From Streptomyces sp. ISL-100 (GTDB lineage Bacteria > Actinomycetota > Actinomycetes > Streptomycetales > Streptomycetaceae): a DNA stretch of 64,000 nt. Made by a program: the position numbers and the translations under genes. Position 1 is the stretch's first letter. The number at the start of each line of letters is the position of its first letter. Below, one piece after another: positions 8,522 to 17,806 of this stretch. Where the stretch lies: positions 47,386-111,385 of the forward strand of contig NZ_JAGGOK010000024.1 of the NCBI RefSeq assembly GCF_018614615.1. The letters are read 5' to 3'. The notes beneath the pieces are model-generated. The model made no database searches. It was not told the origin of the DNA and was given only the letters and a program-made list of their open reading frames with translations.

Positions 8522-9925
8522 TCAGAGCGGGCGCCGTTTGTGAATGGGCAGGATGCTCAGGGCCATGACGGTGCCGTCGTCGTGGAACGAGATCGGGCCG
8601 TTCCATTTCTTCCCGGCTTCGCGGGTGTTGTGCCATTTGGGGCGTAGTTCGTAGGCTGCTTGCCGGTACTCTTCCAGGCGGCCGTCTGCGATCAGTTCGT
8701 ACAGTCTCGAATCCATGCCGGAGAACGCCTCGATGCGTACGGTCTCCATGCGGAAGACGTGGTCTGTGCCGACGAATTTCGTGTCGCCGATATCGATGTC
8801 CGCGTCGTGGTAGCTGGATGTGGCGGCGAACGTAGGCGCGGCGTAGTGCGCTTGTCCTTGGTGTGCGGTGAGGTACCGGGCTGTTGTCGGTCCGCCGCCC
8901 GAGAATGCGGTCAGGCCGGCGGCTCCGGTGCGGGCCAGGAGCTGGCCGAACCAGCCGAGGTCTTTCTCGGGCACCTGGAAGCCGTCGACGGTCCGTGCCC
9001 GTTTTCCTTCGCGTGCGGGTATGTGAATGGCGTTGGGGTAGGGGATACCGGTCTTGTCCCTGATTTCCTCGTCTGCGCTGCCCGGGCCGTCGGGCGTGCG
9101 GAGGGGGAGGAGCATTTCGCCGGGGGATTGCAGGGCATTGACCACGACGCCGCCCTGCCCCATGAGCTCGGTGGACAGCATCAGGCACGGTGTTGTGTTC
9201 CACGGGCCGATCTGTATGCCTTCGGTCAGTTCGGAGCCTTTGACCAGTTGCTGGAGAGTGGTGCTGCGGGTGCGGCCGGTCCGCTTGTTCGGCTTCTGGT
9301 GGTTTCCCCGGCAGACCACGAACGTGACTTTCGACGGCTCTCCGGGCTTCCACGCCTCGACGAGGTAGTCGGGGCGGGGCCGTGCTCCCTTGCCGCGCTG
9401 CGAGCCGCCCAGGGCCCAGCCGGCCCGCAGCACCGTGCTCGCGTCGACGACCGAGACGATGTGGTCCGGGTAGCGCTGCTGCACGATGTGTTCTGCCGAG
9501 GCGAGTCCGAAGCCGACGGCCAGTTCCCGGGCCTGCATGGCCTTGTACCAGCGCTCGGAAGAGCGGCCCTTCTCGGTCAGGTCCATGGAGCCGGCGCGAT
9601 TGCTGTGCAGTGTCTCGCAGTACTTCAGGCTCAGCCAGTGTTCCGCGAGTCCGCGTCCCATTCCCTGGCTGGGCAGCACGAAGCCGCGCGCCAGGGCGTG
9701 CAGCACCTGCCACGGCGTCAGCTCGATCGATCGTCCGCACTCGGCCCGCGCGACGGGATGCAGTTCGGGTTTCCGGCGTACTGCTTCCTGGCCCTTTTCC
9801 CGGCGTTGCTTGTCGATGGCCGCCGCTGCGGAGTCGACAAGAGCTCCGAGTTCTGCCGTCGACCGGATGTGAATGGTCCTCTGGTGGCTGAGTCCGTTCA
9901 GGATCTGTCGCGCGGTTCTTGCCAT
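8522..9925 (-). CDS. Unrecognised 467-aa island protein, possible degenerate nuclease fold
   Basis: The start is taken as the ATG at 9925 behind GGGGGGA; a GTG four codons upstream is the alternative. The protein begins MARTARQILNGLSHQR and is soluble, with no signal peptide or membrane helix. Residues 183-207 (PRPDYLVEAW then VTFVVCRGNH) resemble the PD...VECKG core of PD-(D/E)xK nucleases, but with E to V and K to R changes. This is only a pattern resemblance. Other stretches such as SVVDASTVLRAGWALGG and AFSGGGPTTARYLTAHQG match nothing I know. Third-position GC is normal, so it appears to be a maintained gene. It is the first cargo gene inside the left end of the island. I assign no function. 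Confidence 0.75.
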   Translation of the reverse strand: MARTARQILNGLSHQRTIHIRSTAELGALVDSAAAAIDKQRREKGQEAVRRKPELHPVARAECGRSIELTPWQVLHALARGFVLPSQGMGRGLAEHWLSLKYCETLHSNRAGSMDLTEKGRSSERWYKAMQARELAVGFGLASAEHIVQQRYPDHIVSVVDASTVLRAGWALGGSQRGKGARPRPDYLVEAWKPGEPSKVTFVVCRGNHQKPNKRTGRTRSTTLQQLVKGSELTEGIQIGPWNTTPCLMLSTELMGQGGVVVNALQSPGEMLLPLRTPDGPGSADEEIRDKTGIPYPNAIHIPAREGKRARTVDGFQVPEKDLGWFGQLLARTGAAGLTAFSGGGPTTARYLTAHQGQAHYAAPTFAATSSYHDADIDIGDTKFVGTDHVFRMETVRIEAFSGMDSRLYELIADGRLEEYRQAAYELRPKWHNTREAGKKWNGPISFHDDGTVMALSILPIHKRRPL

Positions 9926-10187
9926 GCATCCCCCCACGGTGTCCGCGTGCTCTGGCCGGCCGGGAACGGTAGTTCGGAGTATTGGGGCGCATACAAGTGC
10001 GCATGGTGAGCCATGGTGCAGAACCGGTCACACAGGGACCGGATGTAACCAGAGGTGGCGGGAGCCATGCCGAACGTCCGACAATCCGCACTCGTCAACC
10101 GGGAGCCGCCCGAGTGCCCTCTTGCCGGGGGATGTTCGAGCGGATGTGCCGGGCAGTCATGCCTCCGCCGATCAGAAGGAGGCGGGC

Positions 10188-11571
10188 ATGGACTTGAACG
10201 AGCATCACGACGGTGCTGCACCGGGCCCCGAACAGATGGCGGACCGATGCCCGGCACAGCCGCATGGTGGCGGACGGCAGGACCCTGGCAGCGCGGTCGC
10301 GGATTTGGCGGGCGAGTTCGGTGCGGAGCTGGTCCGTGCCATTCGCGTGGGCCTGGCCCAAGGGGGCAGCTCTGCCTCCGGGGCTCGGGGGCCGTCACAG
10401 CTGAGCTGGTACGCCTTCGCGACCGAGTACGCGCGGGCGCACTGGCCCGGGCGGGCGGCGAAGACCCGGAACGAGGTCAGCGAGGCGCTGACGGCCGTCA
10501 CTGTGGCGATGCTCTGGGACCTTCCCGGCCGTCCGCAGGAGCAGCTGCTGCGCCGTGCCCTACGGCACTGGGCCTTCGTCGTACCTGGGCCAGGGCAGGG
10601 GGAGATGCTGGCGGAGGACCGGCTGGTGCTGCAGTGGGTGGCGAAGGCATCCCGGCCCCTGGCCGACCTGCACGATCCGGTCCTGGCACGCGATGTGCTG
10701 GAGTCGCTGCGGCGCAAGCTGGACGGGGGTGAGGCGGCGGTGGAGACGATGCGCCGCAAGCGCAAGGTGCTGGTGCACGCGCTCCACTACGCCGTGGAGA
10801 GAGGCGAGTTGGGCAGTCATCCACTGCAGCGGATCCGCTGGCGGGTGCCCAAGCCGGCGGGTCTCGGTGGATCCGCGGGTGGTGGCCAACCCGTACCAGG
10901 CGCGGGATCTGCTGAACGCCGTCTCCTATGTGGGTGGCTACCGGAGGGCTCGTGGTCGTCGGCTGGTCGGGTTCTTCGCGGGCATGTACTACGCGGGTCT
11001 GCGTCCGGAGGAGGCGGTCGCGGTGGCGCTGCCGGACTGCCGCCTGCCCCGTGCCGGTTGGGGGCGACTGATCGTGCACCGCACTCTGCCGCAGGCGGGC
11101 AAGCGGTGGACCGACACCGGCCAGTACCACGACGAGCGCGGGCTGAAGAACCGCCCGCCGGGAGAAACGCGGGTGGTGCCGCTCCCGCCCCATCTGGTGG
11201 CCCTGTGGCGCGAGCACGTCGCTGCATTCGGCACGGCCGACGACGGGCGGCTGTTCTTCACCGAACGCGGCCGGATCATCAGCTACACCACCTACCACCG
11301 GGTCTGGCACGAAACCCGCGCGCTTGCCCTGCCACCCGCGCTCACCAGCACCCCGCTTGCGAAGCGCCCGTACGACCTCCGGCACTCGGCACTGTCCACG
11401 TGGCTGTGCGCGGGCGCCGACCCGGCCGAGGTCGCCCAGCGCGCCGGCAACAGCGTCGAGGTCCTGCTGAGCCGGTACGCGAAGTGTCTGTACGACCGGC
11501 AGTCCATCAACAACCAGCGCATCGAAGGACTCCTGAGCGCCTACGACCAGCCACCCGACCTCGATCAGTAG
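10188..11571 (+). pseudogene. int: Frameshifted tyrosine recombinase (island integrase)
   Basis: Translation starts at ATG 10188 behind AGAAGGAGG and reads in one frame to about 10860 (core-binding half, with WYAFATEYARAHWP and VETMRRKRKVLVHALHYA). The catalytic half continues in the +1 frame (VDPRVVANPYQARDLL) to the TAG at 11569. Catalytic signatures include the Arg in YYAGLRPEEAVAVALP, the box PYDLRHSALSTWL, and AGNSVEVLLSRYAKC with the nucleophilic Tyr. Asn stands where many family members have His, which this Streptomyces subgroup tolerates. The shift falls around GCCGGCGGGTCTCGG at 10853-10867. It may be a true mutation, a sequencing error, or less likely recoding. The rest of both halves is intact, implying recent damage. 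Confidence 0.85.
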
Positions 11572-11765
11572 CGCCTGAGCCGAAAAGTGCTACCTCATCG
11601 ATGACGGGCCGACCAGACCTTGATCACGGTGGTCCGTCCGCCGCACAGCGCGGTCAGGTCCTCGGGATCCGAGGTGACCCACCGTTCGGCGAGCACTCGG
11701 AGCCGCACCACGGGGGCTGGCGCTGAACCAACCGATCCTTGTACGGGCCACGTCGCCCGGGACGG

Positions 11766-11984
11766 TCAGCTTTCCAGGTCGATCACGATGCGCCCGTTGT
11801 CTTCGACCCAAGCGTCGTAGATGGTGCCGTCGACGATCGCGCCGTCCACGATGACTTCCAAGTCGTCATCGGCGTCGATGCACAGCACGCCGTCGTCGTC
11901 CGTGTACGTCGGCCCGATCACCCCGTCGGCGATCACCGAGTCGAACATGACGCCTTTCGGCTCATGGCGTGTGAACCAGCCCAT
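11766..11984 (-). CDS. Small very acidic hypothetical protein (72 aa)
   Basis: The ATG at 11984 sits behind GGAAGGGGGCGG. The product starts MGWFTRHEPKGVMFDSV and is then dominated by Asp (DDDG, DADDDLE, VEDNGRIVIDLES), with alternating hydrophobic and acidic residues suggestive of a small beta protein. Small acidic proteins of this kind occur in Streptomyces mobile elements. They could be DNA mimics or regulators, but nothing specific supports that. It lies convergent with the integrase. Confidence 0.6.
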   Translation of the reverse strand: MGWFTRHEPKGVMFDSVIADGVIGPTYTDDDGVLCIDADDDLEVIVDGAIVDGTIYDAWVEDNGRIVIDLES

Positions 11985-12609
11985 CACCGCCCCCTTCCGT
12001 TTTGTGCATACGGCCTGACGCGCCGCCAGGCCCTTCCAACAGATCCCCGTGCACACCTCCGGACAGCCCGGCCCCGGCTCCCGACCGGCTCAAGAACGCG
12101 CAGAGTTCGGGTGCACCGAAGCAGGCCGCCCGGCCCGCACCGTTACCGACGCACCCCAAGCAGCGCTTCACCTTCCCGCCGCCCCAGGCTGGGGACTACC
12201 AGCCCGCGAAGCAGCCGCGGTTCGCCGCCGCGCTGCGTGAGTGGTCAGACGACGCGCGGGACGACGGCGGTGTGATGCACGACCGCTGGAGGACCCGTGT
12301 CGGGCTCCGGAACTCGGCTGGCACGGCATGGCGAACTGGGTGAAGGCGGCGGTTGGCCTCGCTGGGATCTGCGCGGTGATCATCCTACTGGGCGGTGCGA
12401 CCGACGTTCTGGCCGAAGCGACGCACCGCCTGCTGACCGCCGTGCCCCCCAAAACGTGCAGGTCGGCGCAGACACCCCACCGAAATCACGGCCGTGGCCG
12501 ACCAACCGATCCGCTGGACCGATTCGCCCCACCACGTCTACCTACCCAGGCAAACAGCTCGGAGTGTGCAACTTATTCATCGCACGGAGGTCAATGGACG
12601 CCGAGGTGG
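11985..12609. other. Region with probable gene remnants, no complete gene
   Basis: On the plus strand, codons from about 12140 to 12300 have strong GC3 bias and read as a soluble fragment (PKQRFTFPPPQAGDYQPAKQ then WSDDARDDGGVMHDRW) in a frame that lacks a convincing start. At 12328 an ATG opens a second biased stretch (MANWVKAAVGLAGICAVIIL) encoding one membrane helix; bias is lost after about 40 codons. Both look like pieces of former island genes. Confidence 0.4.
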
Positions 12610-14619
12610 TCAGCGTTTCATGCGGTTGGTTATCGCTTTGCTGATCTTCACACGGTCGACGCTCAGAGTGAGTTGGCCGTTTGCGTTGGTGAGTTTGGCG
12701 TACCGGGGAAGGCCGAGCCGTGACCAGCGCGCAGTCTCGGCGCTGGGCCGGACGGTGACGGGCACGTTCCATCCGGGGTCGTTGTCGGCGCCAAGGTGCA
12801 GGGACGCGGTCCAGGTGCCGGGCGTGAGGCGGGAGACAGGGACGCTGATCGTGAAGCGATCACCTTTGGTGCTGGCGGGGAAGTGAGTGCTCGCGCCGTG
12901 CTGGTCGGTCATCTGCAGCGTGAGGCGGTGGGTGGGCATGGCGGAGAGGGCGCACGTTCCGGTGATCTCCAGCACCGGCCGCTTCTGGGCGGACCAGGAA
13001 GCGCACTCGAGGCGAATCTTGTCTGGTACGCGGTGCTTGTTCTCGCCGATGTCCAGGGTGAGGTTGTCGTAGGGGTGGGTGTAGTACAGCGCGGCGGCCA
13101 TCAGCTTGGAGTCGGTCACGATGATGTAAGTCCGCGGCTTGCTGGGGATTTCGGGCAGACGTGAGTTGCCGAGGCGAATTTCGCGCGTGAGGCCGCCGTC
13201 GAAGTCGAGGCTGAGGAACAGGTCCCACAGTCCCCTGGGGAGCGGTGCGTCGTCGGCGGCGCGGGCGATGTCGACGGTCACCTCGAAGCCGGCGTCTGGG
13301 TAGGCGTACAGGCCGCCGTCCTCTCCGGTGCCCGCGTCGGGGGCCGGCGCCGGGGTGAGCGGGAAGCGGTGCTCGGTCTTGCTGGTCCGCTCCCGCAGCA
13401 CGAGTTCGCCGCCGGTACGGGCCCGAGGCAGGCGACGCAGGTAGGCATGGCCGGTCAAGGTCAGCAGGCTGCCGTTCACCTCGGCGTTGTCCAGCCGGTG
13501 GCGGCCGGGCAGCTCGCTGGTGACGTCGTATGCCTCGTCCGGGATGCCCCGGTGGGGATCGCGGAAGAAGGGCAGCTGCGCGTAGGCCCGTCCGCCGTCT
13601 AGCACGATGTCCGGGTACGTCCCGTCGGCCCGATGAGCCTCATCCACGCGCTCCAGCTCCACCACCCCATCCAGCAGTCCGCGCGTGATCAGGGTGTGGC
13701 GCAGCCGGTTCACCGTGCCTAGGCGCCGTACCAGCGACTCGTCGCCGATGCGCTCCACCAAGCACCTGAGTTCGGCGAAGTTCTTCTGCTGTAGTACCGG
13801 GTCACTCTCCTGGGCCAGGTGGATCAGCGCGTTGCAGACGTCGATCGAGAAGTGCCGGTGCATCAGCGCGTCGCGGCCGGCGCCGGGGTCGGTGTGCTCC
13901 TCGACCAGGTCGATCATCATGTCTAGTGCCCGGATGCGCTGGTCGGCGCCGCGGGTGGTGGAGGTGATGTTGCCGCCGTCGTCTCGCTTGACGATGTGGA
14001 CACAGTCGTAGTCGGCCACGACCGAGATGCCGTTGGCATGGAGGTAGGCCATCGCCGTGAACGGCTGGTCCTCGCACACTGCGTATCCGGTCGCGAACCG
14101 CAGGCCAAGGCGCTCGATCAGCTCTCGCCGGAACAGCTTGAGCGGACTGAGGGTCCAGTACACCCGGGAGGAGAACACGTCGGTGCGCGGCTGGTTCTCC
14201 CGGAACATCGATGCCGGTGCGCCGCGGCCGTTGACGCCGACCATCTTGCCCAGGACCACGTCGGTGTCGTTGGTCTCGGCGGCGCTGAGCATCCGCTCCA
14301 GGGCCTCGGGGCCGAGGAAGTCGTCGGCGTCCAGGAAGAAGACGAACCGGCCCCGTGCGTGGTTCAGGCCCACGTTGCGTGGTTCGGCCGGACCGCCGGA
14401 GTTCTTCTGGTGCAAAACCGTGAACAGCGCCGGGTGGGCCGCCGCGAACCGCTCCAGCTCCTCGCCTGTACCGTCCGTCGACCCGTCATCGACCGCGATG
14501 ACCTCCAGCCGCTCACGGCCGAGGGACTGCTCCAGCAGGGAGGTGAGGGTGTGGGACAGGTAGGGCATGGCGTTGTATGCCCCGATGATCACAGTGATGT
14601 CCGGCGTGCGCGTGCCCAT
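12610..14619 (-). CDS. Family 2 glycosyltransferase with long C-terminal extension
   Basis: The protein has 669 residues. The N-terminal 250 residues are a GT-A family 2 domain: ITVIIGAYNAMPYLSHTL, the nucleotide-sugar acids VIAVDDGSTDGTG, the DxD-type FFLDADDFLG, and EDQPFTAMAYLHA. The remaining 400 residues have no transmembrane helices and look like beta-sandwich modules seen in teichoic-acid or surface-polymer transferases. It would transfer a sugar from a nucleotide donor at the cytoplasmic face; acceptor and product are unknown. The ATG is at 14619 behind a weak GAGAAACGAG site. It is alone on the minus strand downstream of the pseudoprotease gene, but a strong terminator and an AT-rich leader separate them, so it probably has its own promoter. 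Confidence 0.85.
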   Translation of the reverse strand: MGTRTPDITVIIGAYNAMPYLSHTLTSLLEQSLGRERLEVIAVDDGSTDGTGEELERFAAAHPALFTVLHQKNSGGPAEPRNVGLNHARGRFVFFLDADDFLGPEALERMLSAAETNDTDVVLGKMVGVNGRGAPASMFRENQPRTDVFSSRVYWTLSPLKLFRRELIERLGLRFATGYAVCEDQPFTAMAYLHANGISVVADYDCVHIVKRDDGGNITSTTRGADQRIRALDMMIDLVEEHTDPGAGRDALMHRHFSIDVCNALIHLAQESDPVLQQKNFAELRCLVERIGDESLVRRLGTVNRLRHTLITRGLLDGVVELERVDEAHRADGTYPDIVLDGGRAYAQLPFFRDPHRGIPDEAYDVTSELPGRHRLDNAEVNGSLLTLTGHAYLRRLPRARTGGELVLRERTSKTEHRFPLTPAPAPDAGTGEDGGLYAYPDAGFEVTVDIARAADDAPLPRGLWDLFLSLDFDGGLTREIRLGNSRLPEIPSKPRTYIIVTDSKLMAAALYYTHPYDNLTLDIGENKHRVPDKIRLECASWSAQKRPVLEITGTCALSAMPTHRLTLQMTDQHGASTHFPASTKGDRFTISVPVSRLTPGTWTASLHLGADNDPGWNVPVTVRPSAETARWSRLGLPRYAKLTNANGQLTLSVDRVKISKAITNRMKR

Positions 14620-14682
14620 GGCTCGTTTCTCAAGACTGAGGTGTTACAGAAATTTTGGCTGAAAAGTTCTTCGGTCGGACAT

Positions 14683-14698
14683 TGTGCGTGTTCGCACA
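14683..14698. promoter_or_regulatory. Perfect inverted repeat in AT-rich leader
   Basis: The sequence TGTGCG-TGTT-CGCACA lies about 65 bp upstream of the glycosyltransferase start within an unusually AT-rich stretch (14640-14710). It could be an operator. On the plus strand it is followed by GTTTTTA, so it could instead act as a small terminator. Confidence 0.4.
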
Positions 14699-14888
14699 GT
14701 TTTTAGCTATCCGAAGGTGTTTCCGTCGATGTGGGGCAGGGCAGGGGGCCAGCTCGCTTCTGGTTGACTCACCTGCGCACCTGGAGTCGAGGGAGTCCCG
14801 CGGAGCAAGCGGCGGGCGGCGAAGAAGGGGCCATGTAGAGCATGGCCGTGCCTGGCCAGCCGTCTGCGGAACGACTTGCCACAGGCGG

Positions 14889-14933
14889 GCGAGAGCCCCG
14901 GAAGGCCCTGGTGGGTCCTTCCGGGGCTCTCGC
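14889..14933 (-). terminator. 17-bp perfect hairpin downstream of the pseudoprotease gene
   Basis: The arms at 14889-14905 and 14917-14933 are perfectly complementary, with an 11-base loop. It begins about 30 bases after the stop of the gene at 14965 and is followed by no T run, the usual Streptomyces style. Confidence 0.85.
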
Positions 14934-14964
14934 CGTCTCAACGGGTTGGTCCGCTGGTTGTTGA

Positions 14965-17178
14965 CTAGCGCGCCGCGTAACCGAAGCGTGCGCCTGCGGC
15001 CGGGAGGCCGCCTGTGCCCGGCTTGTATGTGGTTACCGCAGTGACCGTACCGCCTGCGGTCACGTTGGACATCGGCAGCGCGTAGAGGGCGCCGTAGGTG
15101 GACGGGCCGTAGGGCATGCCGACGTACAGCTTGGTGCCGGTGAAGTGGATGCTGGAGCCCAACTGCTGGTTGGCGCCTGGGGTGCCGGGGATGCCGTCGC
15201 CGTCGCCCGCCTCGATCCAGCGGTCGTTGGCGCCGGCCGAGCCGAGGAGCGAGAACGTGTGCACCGCGCCAGCCTTGGTCGCAGTGCCGACGAACTCGTT
15301 CGGGGTGCCGACCGCGAGCTTCATCGTCGCCGTGGTGCTCACCGCGCGAGGTGCGGTGTTCACGGCGGTCACCGCCGAGCCCATACGGTCGCCGGCCTCG
15401 GAGGTGCCGGAGACGTCATCGTCCCCGGCGCCCTGCTTGATGTCTTCGAGCTGGGTCCAGGTGCCCGCGGCGGTGATGCGGAGGGTGACGACCCTGCCCG
15501 CATCGGCCTTGCCGACGCTGTCGATGGTCAGGTCCTCGCCGGGTGAACCGATAGCGAGGATTGACTCGGTGGCGGCCGCAGCGCCCGACGGGCGGTACTC
15601 GGTCATGGACAGCGACGCACTGAACTGGTCACCAGGCTCGGCATCGCCGGAGATCGCGTCCAGGTCCTGGTCGATGCCGCTCAGCGGAGTGGGGATGTTG
15701 GCGGCATTCAGCTTGTGGTCGAAGATCGTCACGCCGCCGGAGCCCGCGTCGGAGCCGATGGCCTCGGTGGGCACACCGATGGCCAACTTGTTGGAGTCGG
15801 CCGCGATGCTGCCGCCGAAGGCGTCGTTCGCCTCCGCGTCGCCGGGGACGTCCGTCTTGTCCTGGTGGATCGAGACGTTGGTCGCACCACGCAGGTAGAA
15901 GGCCATGCCCGCCTTCGTGATGGAACCAAGGGCCTCGCCGGGCACACCGATGACGATGTACGGCTCGCCGGCGGCGGTGGTGCCGGCGGCGAGGGCGTCG
16001 CCCATGCGGTCGCCGCTCTCGCCGGCCGCCGCGGCGATGGCTCCCGAGCCGGCGCCCTGCTCGAAGTGCGTGGCCTTCTGGGTACCCGTGCCGAGACCGC
16101 CGCTCCCGCCGTAGAGGACGTCGACCATGCCCGCTGCGGTGGCGCCTTCGATGTCCTCGGATGGGGTGCCGACGACCAGGTCGGTGTAACCGTCCTCGTT
16201 GTAGTCGACGGTGTCGAGGCTCTCGCCGAACCAGTCACCGGCCTCGGCGCCGCCGGTCACCCAGTCGAGGTCCTGGCTGATCTCGGCAGTGCCCTTGCCA
16301 CCGCCGTACACGGCCCGGACCACGCCGGCATCGGCGTCGCCGCCGACGGTGGCCTTGGGGTCGGATATCGCGACGTCCTCGACGCCGTCACCGTTGAAGT
16401 CGGTGATGCGGGTGGCGCCGACCTTGGAACTCACCCAGGAGGCCAGGTCGTCGACGCGGGCGGCGATGCCGCCGGTGCGGGTCTCGGCGGTGTCGATGCC
16501 GAAGCAGCCGCCCTGGTGGGACCGGCTGCTGAGGGCCACCAGCTGATGCGTGCCGTTGACCACGCGGACCAGCGGGCCACCGGTGTCGCCCATGCAGGCG
16601 GCCGCGCCGTCCTTGCCGGTGACCGTGGCGGTGGTGGCGGCGGAGGCGGAGGCGTCCACCGATAGCACGCCGGTGTGCAACTTCAGCGGCGCCCACTCGG
16701 TCTTGGTACGGCCGTACCCGGCGAACTTCAGCTCCTCGCCCGCGGTGGGCGCGGCGGTGGACAGGGCGGTGGGGGCGACGTTGGTGACTGGGCGGTTGAG
16801 GCGGGCCAGGACCACGTCGCGGTCGCTGCGTGGGACCAGCTCGACGACCTGGCGCACAGCGCCGCCGGTGGCGCTGGTGTCATTGCGGCCGATTGTCGCG
16901 GTCGTCTTCAGCTTCGGCGTGCCGGCCGGCACCGCGAGACTGGTGGCCGGGTTGTCGGCGAAGCAACTGGCCGCAGTGAGCAGCCACTCGGTGTCGACCA
17001 GGACACCGGAGCATCCGCGGTCGTGGTTGCCGACGATGATCTGCGCGGTGGAGCTGAAGGTGGCGTCGGCGGCGGGCGTGCCGGTGACGGCGGACGCCGG
17101 CGTGACGCACAGCGCGACCGGGCCCGCGATCAGGGCTGCGGCCAACGCGGAGAGGCGGAGGGGTCTGTTGTGTGGCAT
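14965..17178 (-). CDS. Secreted trypsin-like pseudoprotease with FG-GAP/integrin-like repeats
   Basis: The protein has 737 residues with a Sec signal peptide ending near PASA (30). Residues about 32-255 align with the S1 trypsin fold, but two of three catalytic residues are changed. The His box reads LLTAASCF with S71 in place of His, and the Ser box reads CMGDTGGPL with T199 in place of Ser; the Asp (D121, SDRDVVLARL) remains. It should therefore not be a normal serine protease. Residues 260-737 are FG-GAP repeats with Ca-binding-like motifs (DFNGDGVEDVAISD, DYNEDGYTDLVVGTPSED), predicted to form a beta-propeller. The ATG at 17178 was chosen over one 14 codons upstream because it starts a clean signal peptide. 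An active counterpart with a similar layout is at 32354-34114. Confidence 0.85.
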   Translation of the reverse strand: MPHNRPLRLSALAAALIAGPVALCVTPASAVTGTPAADATFSSTAQIIVGNHDRGCSGVLVDTEWLLTAASCFADNPATSLAVPAGTPKLKTTATIGRNDTSATGGAVRQVVELVPRSDRDVVLARLNRPVTNVAPTALSTAAPTAGEELKFAGYGRTKTEWAPLKLHTGVLSVDASASAATTATVTGKDGAAACMGDTGGPLVRVVNGTHQLVALSSRSHQGGCFGIDTAETRTGGIAARVDDLASWVSSKVGATRITDFNGDGVEDVAISDPKATVGGDADAGVVRAVYGGGKGTAEISQDLDWVTGGAEAGDWFGESLDTVDYNEDGYTDLVVGTPSEDIEGATAAGMVDVLYGGSGGLGTGTQKATHFEQGAGSGAIAAAAGESGDRMGDALAAGTTAAGEPYIVIGVPGEALGSITKAGMAFYLRGATNVSIHQDKTDVPGDAEANDAFGGSIAADSNKLAIGVPTEAIGSDAGSGGVTIFDHKLNAANIPTPLSGIDQDLDAISGDAEPGDQFSASLSMTEYRPSGAAAATESILAIGSPGEDLTIDSVGKADAGRVVTLRITAAGTWTQLEDIKQGAGDDDVSGTSEAGDRMGSAVTAVNTAPRAVSTTATMKLAVGTPNEFVGTATKAGAVHTFSLLGSAGANDRWIEAGDGDGIPGTPGANQQLGSSIHFTGTKLYVGMPYGPSTYGALYALPMSNVTAGGTVTAVTTYKPGTGGLPAAGARFGYAAR

Positions 17179-17260
17179 GACCTTGTATTCCTTGGTGCGG
17201 AGGTCTGCGCATCCGGTCAACGGATTGCGGCAGGGCGGACGTTGAGGCGCTGACCGGGTG

Positions 17261-17806
17261 TTACTTGGAGGACCTGATCTCCACGAGCATGTGCTCGCGG
17301 CCCTGCTCGTCCGCGCTCTCGCCCACTGCGGTCCAGGAGTTCTTGGCGACGTCGAAGGACTTCTCCTCGGTGCCGGTGGTCATGTCGACCTCCGTCGAGT
17401 AGTCGTTGCCCTTGACGGCGAAGACCGCGGGGATCTCCAGGGTCAGCCAGCCGGAATTGCCGACGACCTGGAAGCAGATCTTTTCCTTCTCACGGGCCCA
17501 GACCTCGAGGAAGCCGGTGCCGCTGGCGCAGTCGACGAGGGTGATGTGGCCGTCGCCGCGCTTGAGGACGATGTTCTTCTCCGCGAGGATTTTGTCTGCC
17601 TGCGGGTAGTTGAAGTCCTCGACAGCGTAGCCGGGGGCCTCGTCGGCGATGGGCACGGCCGCCCGAGCCTTGGTGCCGGTTTCGACGGGGGCGCCGCCCG
17701 CGAGCGCGAGCCATGCCAGGGCGCCGGCGGTGGCAGCGGCGCCCAGCGTGCGCGCTATGAATCTCTTCCGCTGCGGCTTCGCCGCATTTGCGGTACGTGC
17801 CTTCAT
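17261..17806 (-). CDS. Secreted or membrane-anchored hypothetical protein (181 aa)
   Basis: The start ATG at 17806 directly follows an in-frame GTG. The N-terminus is basic (MKARTANAAKPQRKRF) followed by a hydrophobic segment (LGAAATAGALAWLALAGGA), a signal peptide or N-terminal anchor. The mature part is about 140 residues with two cysteines (LVDCASGTGF, KICFQVVG) that could form a disulphide. It lies 82 bases upstream of, and in the same direction as, the pseudoprotease gene, so the two may be co-transcribed and act together outside the cell. Function is not recognised. Confidence 0.75.
   Translation of the reverse strand: MKARTANAAKPQRKRFIARTLGAAATAGALAWLALAGGAPVETGTKARAAVPIADEAPGYAVEDFNYPQADKILAEKNIVLKRGDGHITLVDCASGTGFLEVWAREKEKICFQVVGNSGWLTLEIPAVFAVKGNDYSTEVDMTTGTEEKSFDVAKNSWTAVGESADEQGREHMLVEIRSSK

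Noticed and set aside
10850..10870. Programmed +1 frameshift in the integrase
   Set aside because: No slippery heptamer, rare codon or downstream structure that would favour recoding is visible; a simple mutation or sequencing error is more likely.
13996..14706. A plus-strand frame overlapping the glycosyltransferase
   Set aside because: It is antisense to the catalytic GT-A domain and has no recognisable motifs.
16000..16700. A plus-strand gene within the pseudoprotease region
   Set aside because: Gly/Val/Asp-rich shadow frames opposite FG-GAP repeats; the minus-strand protein has clear domains.
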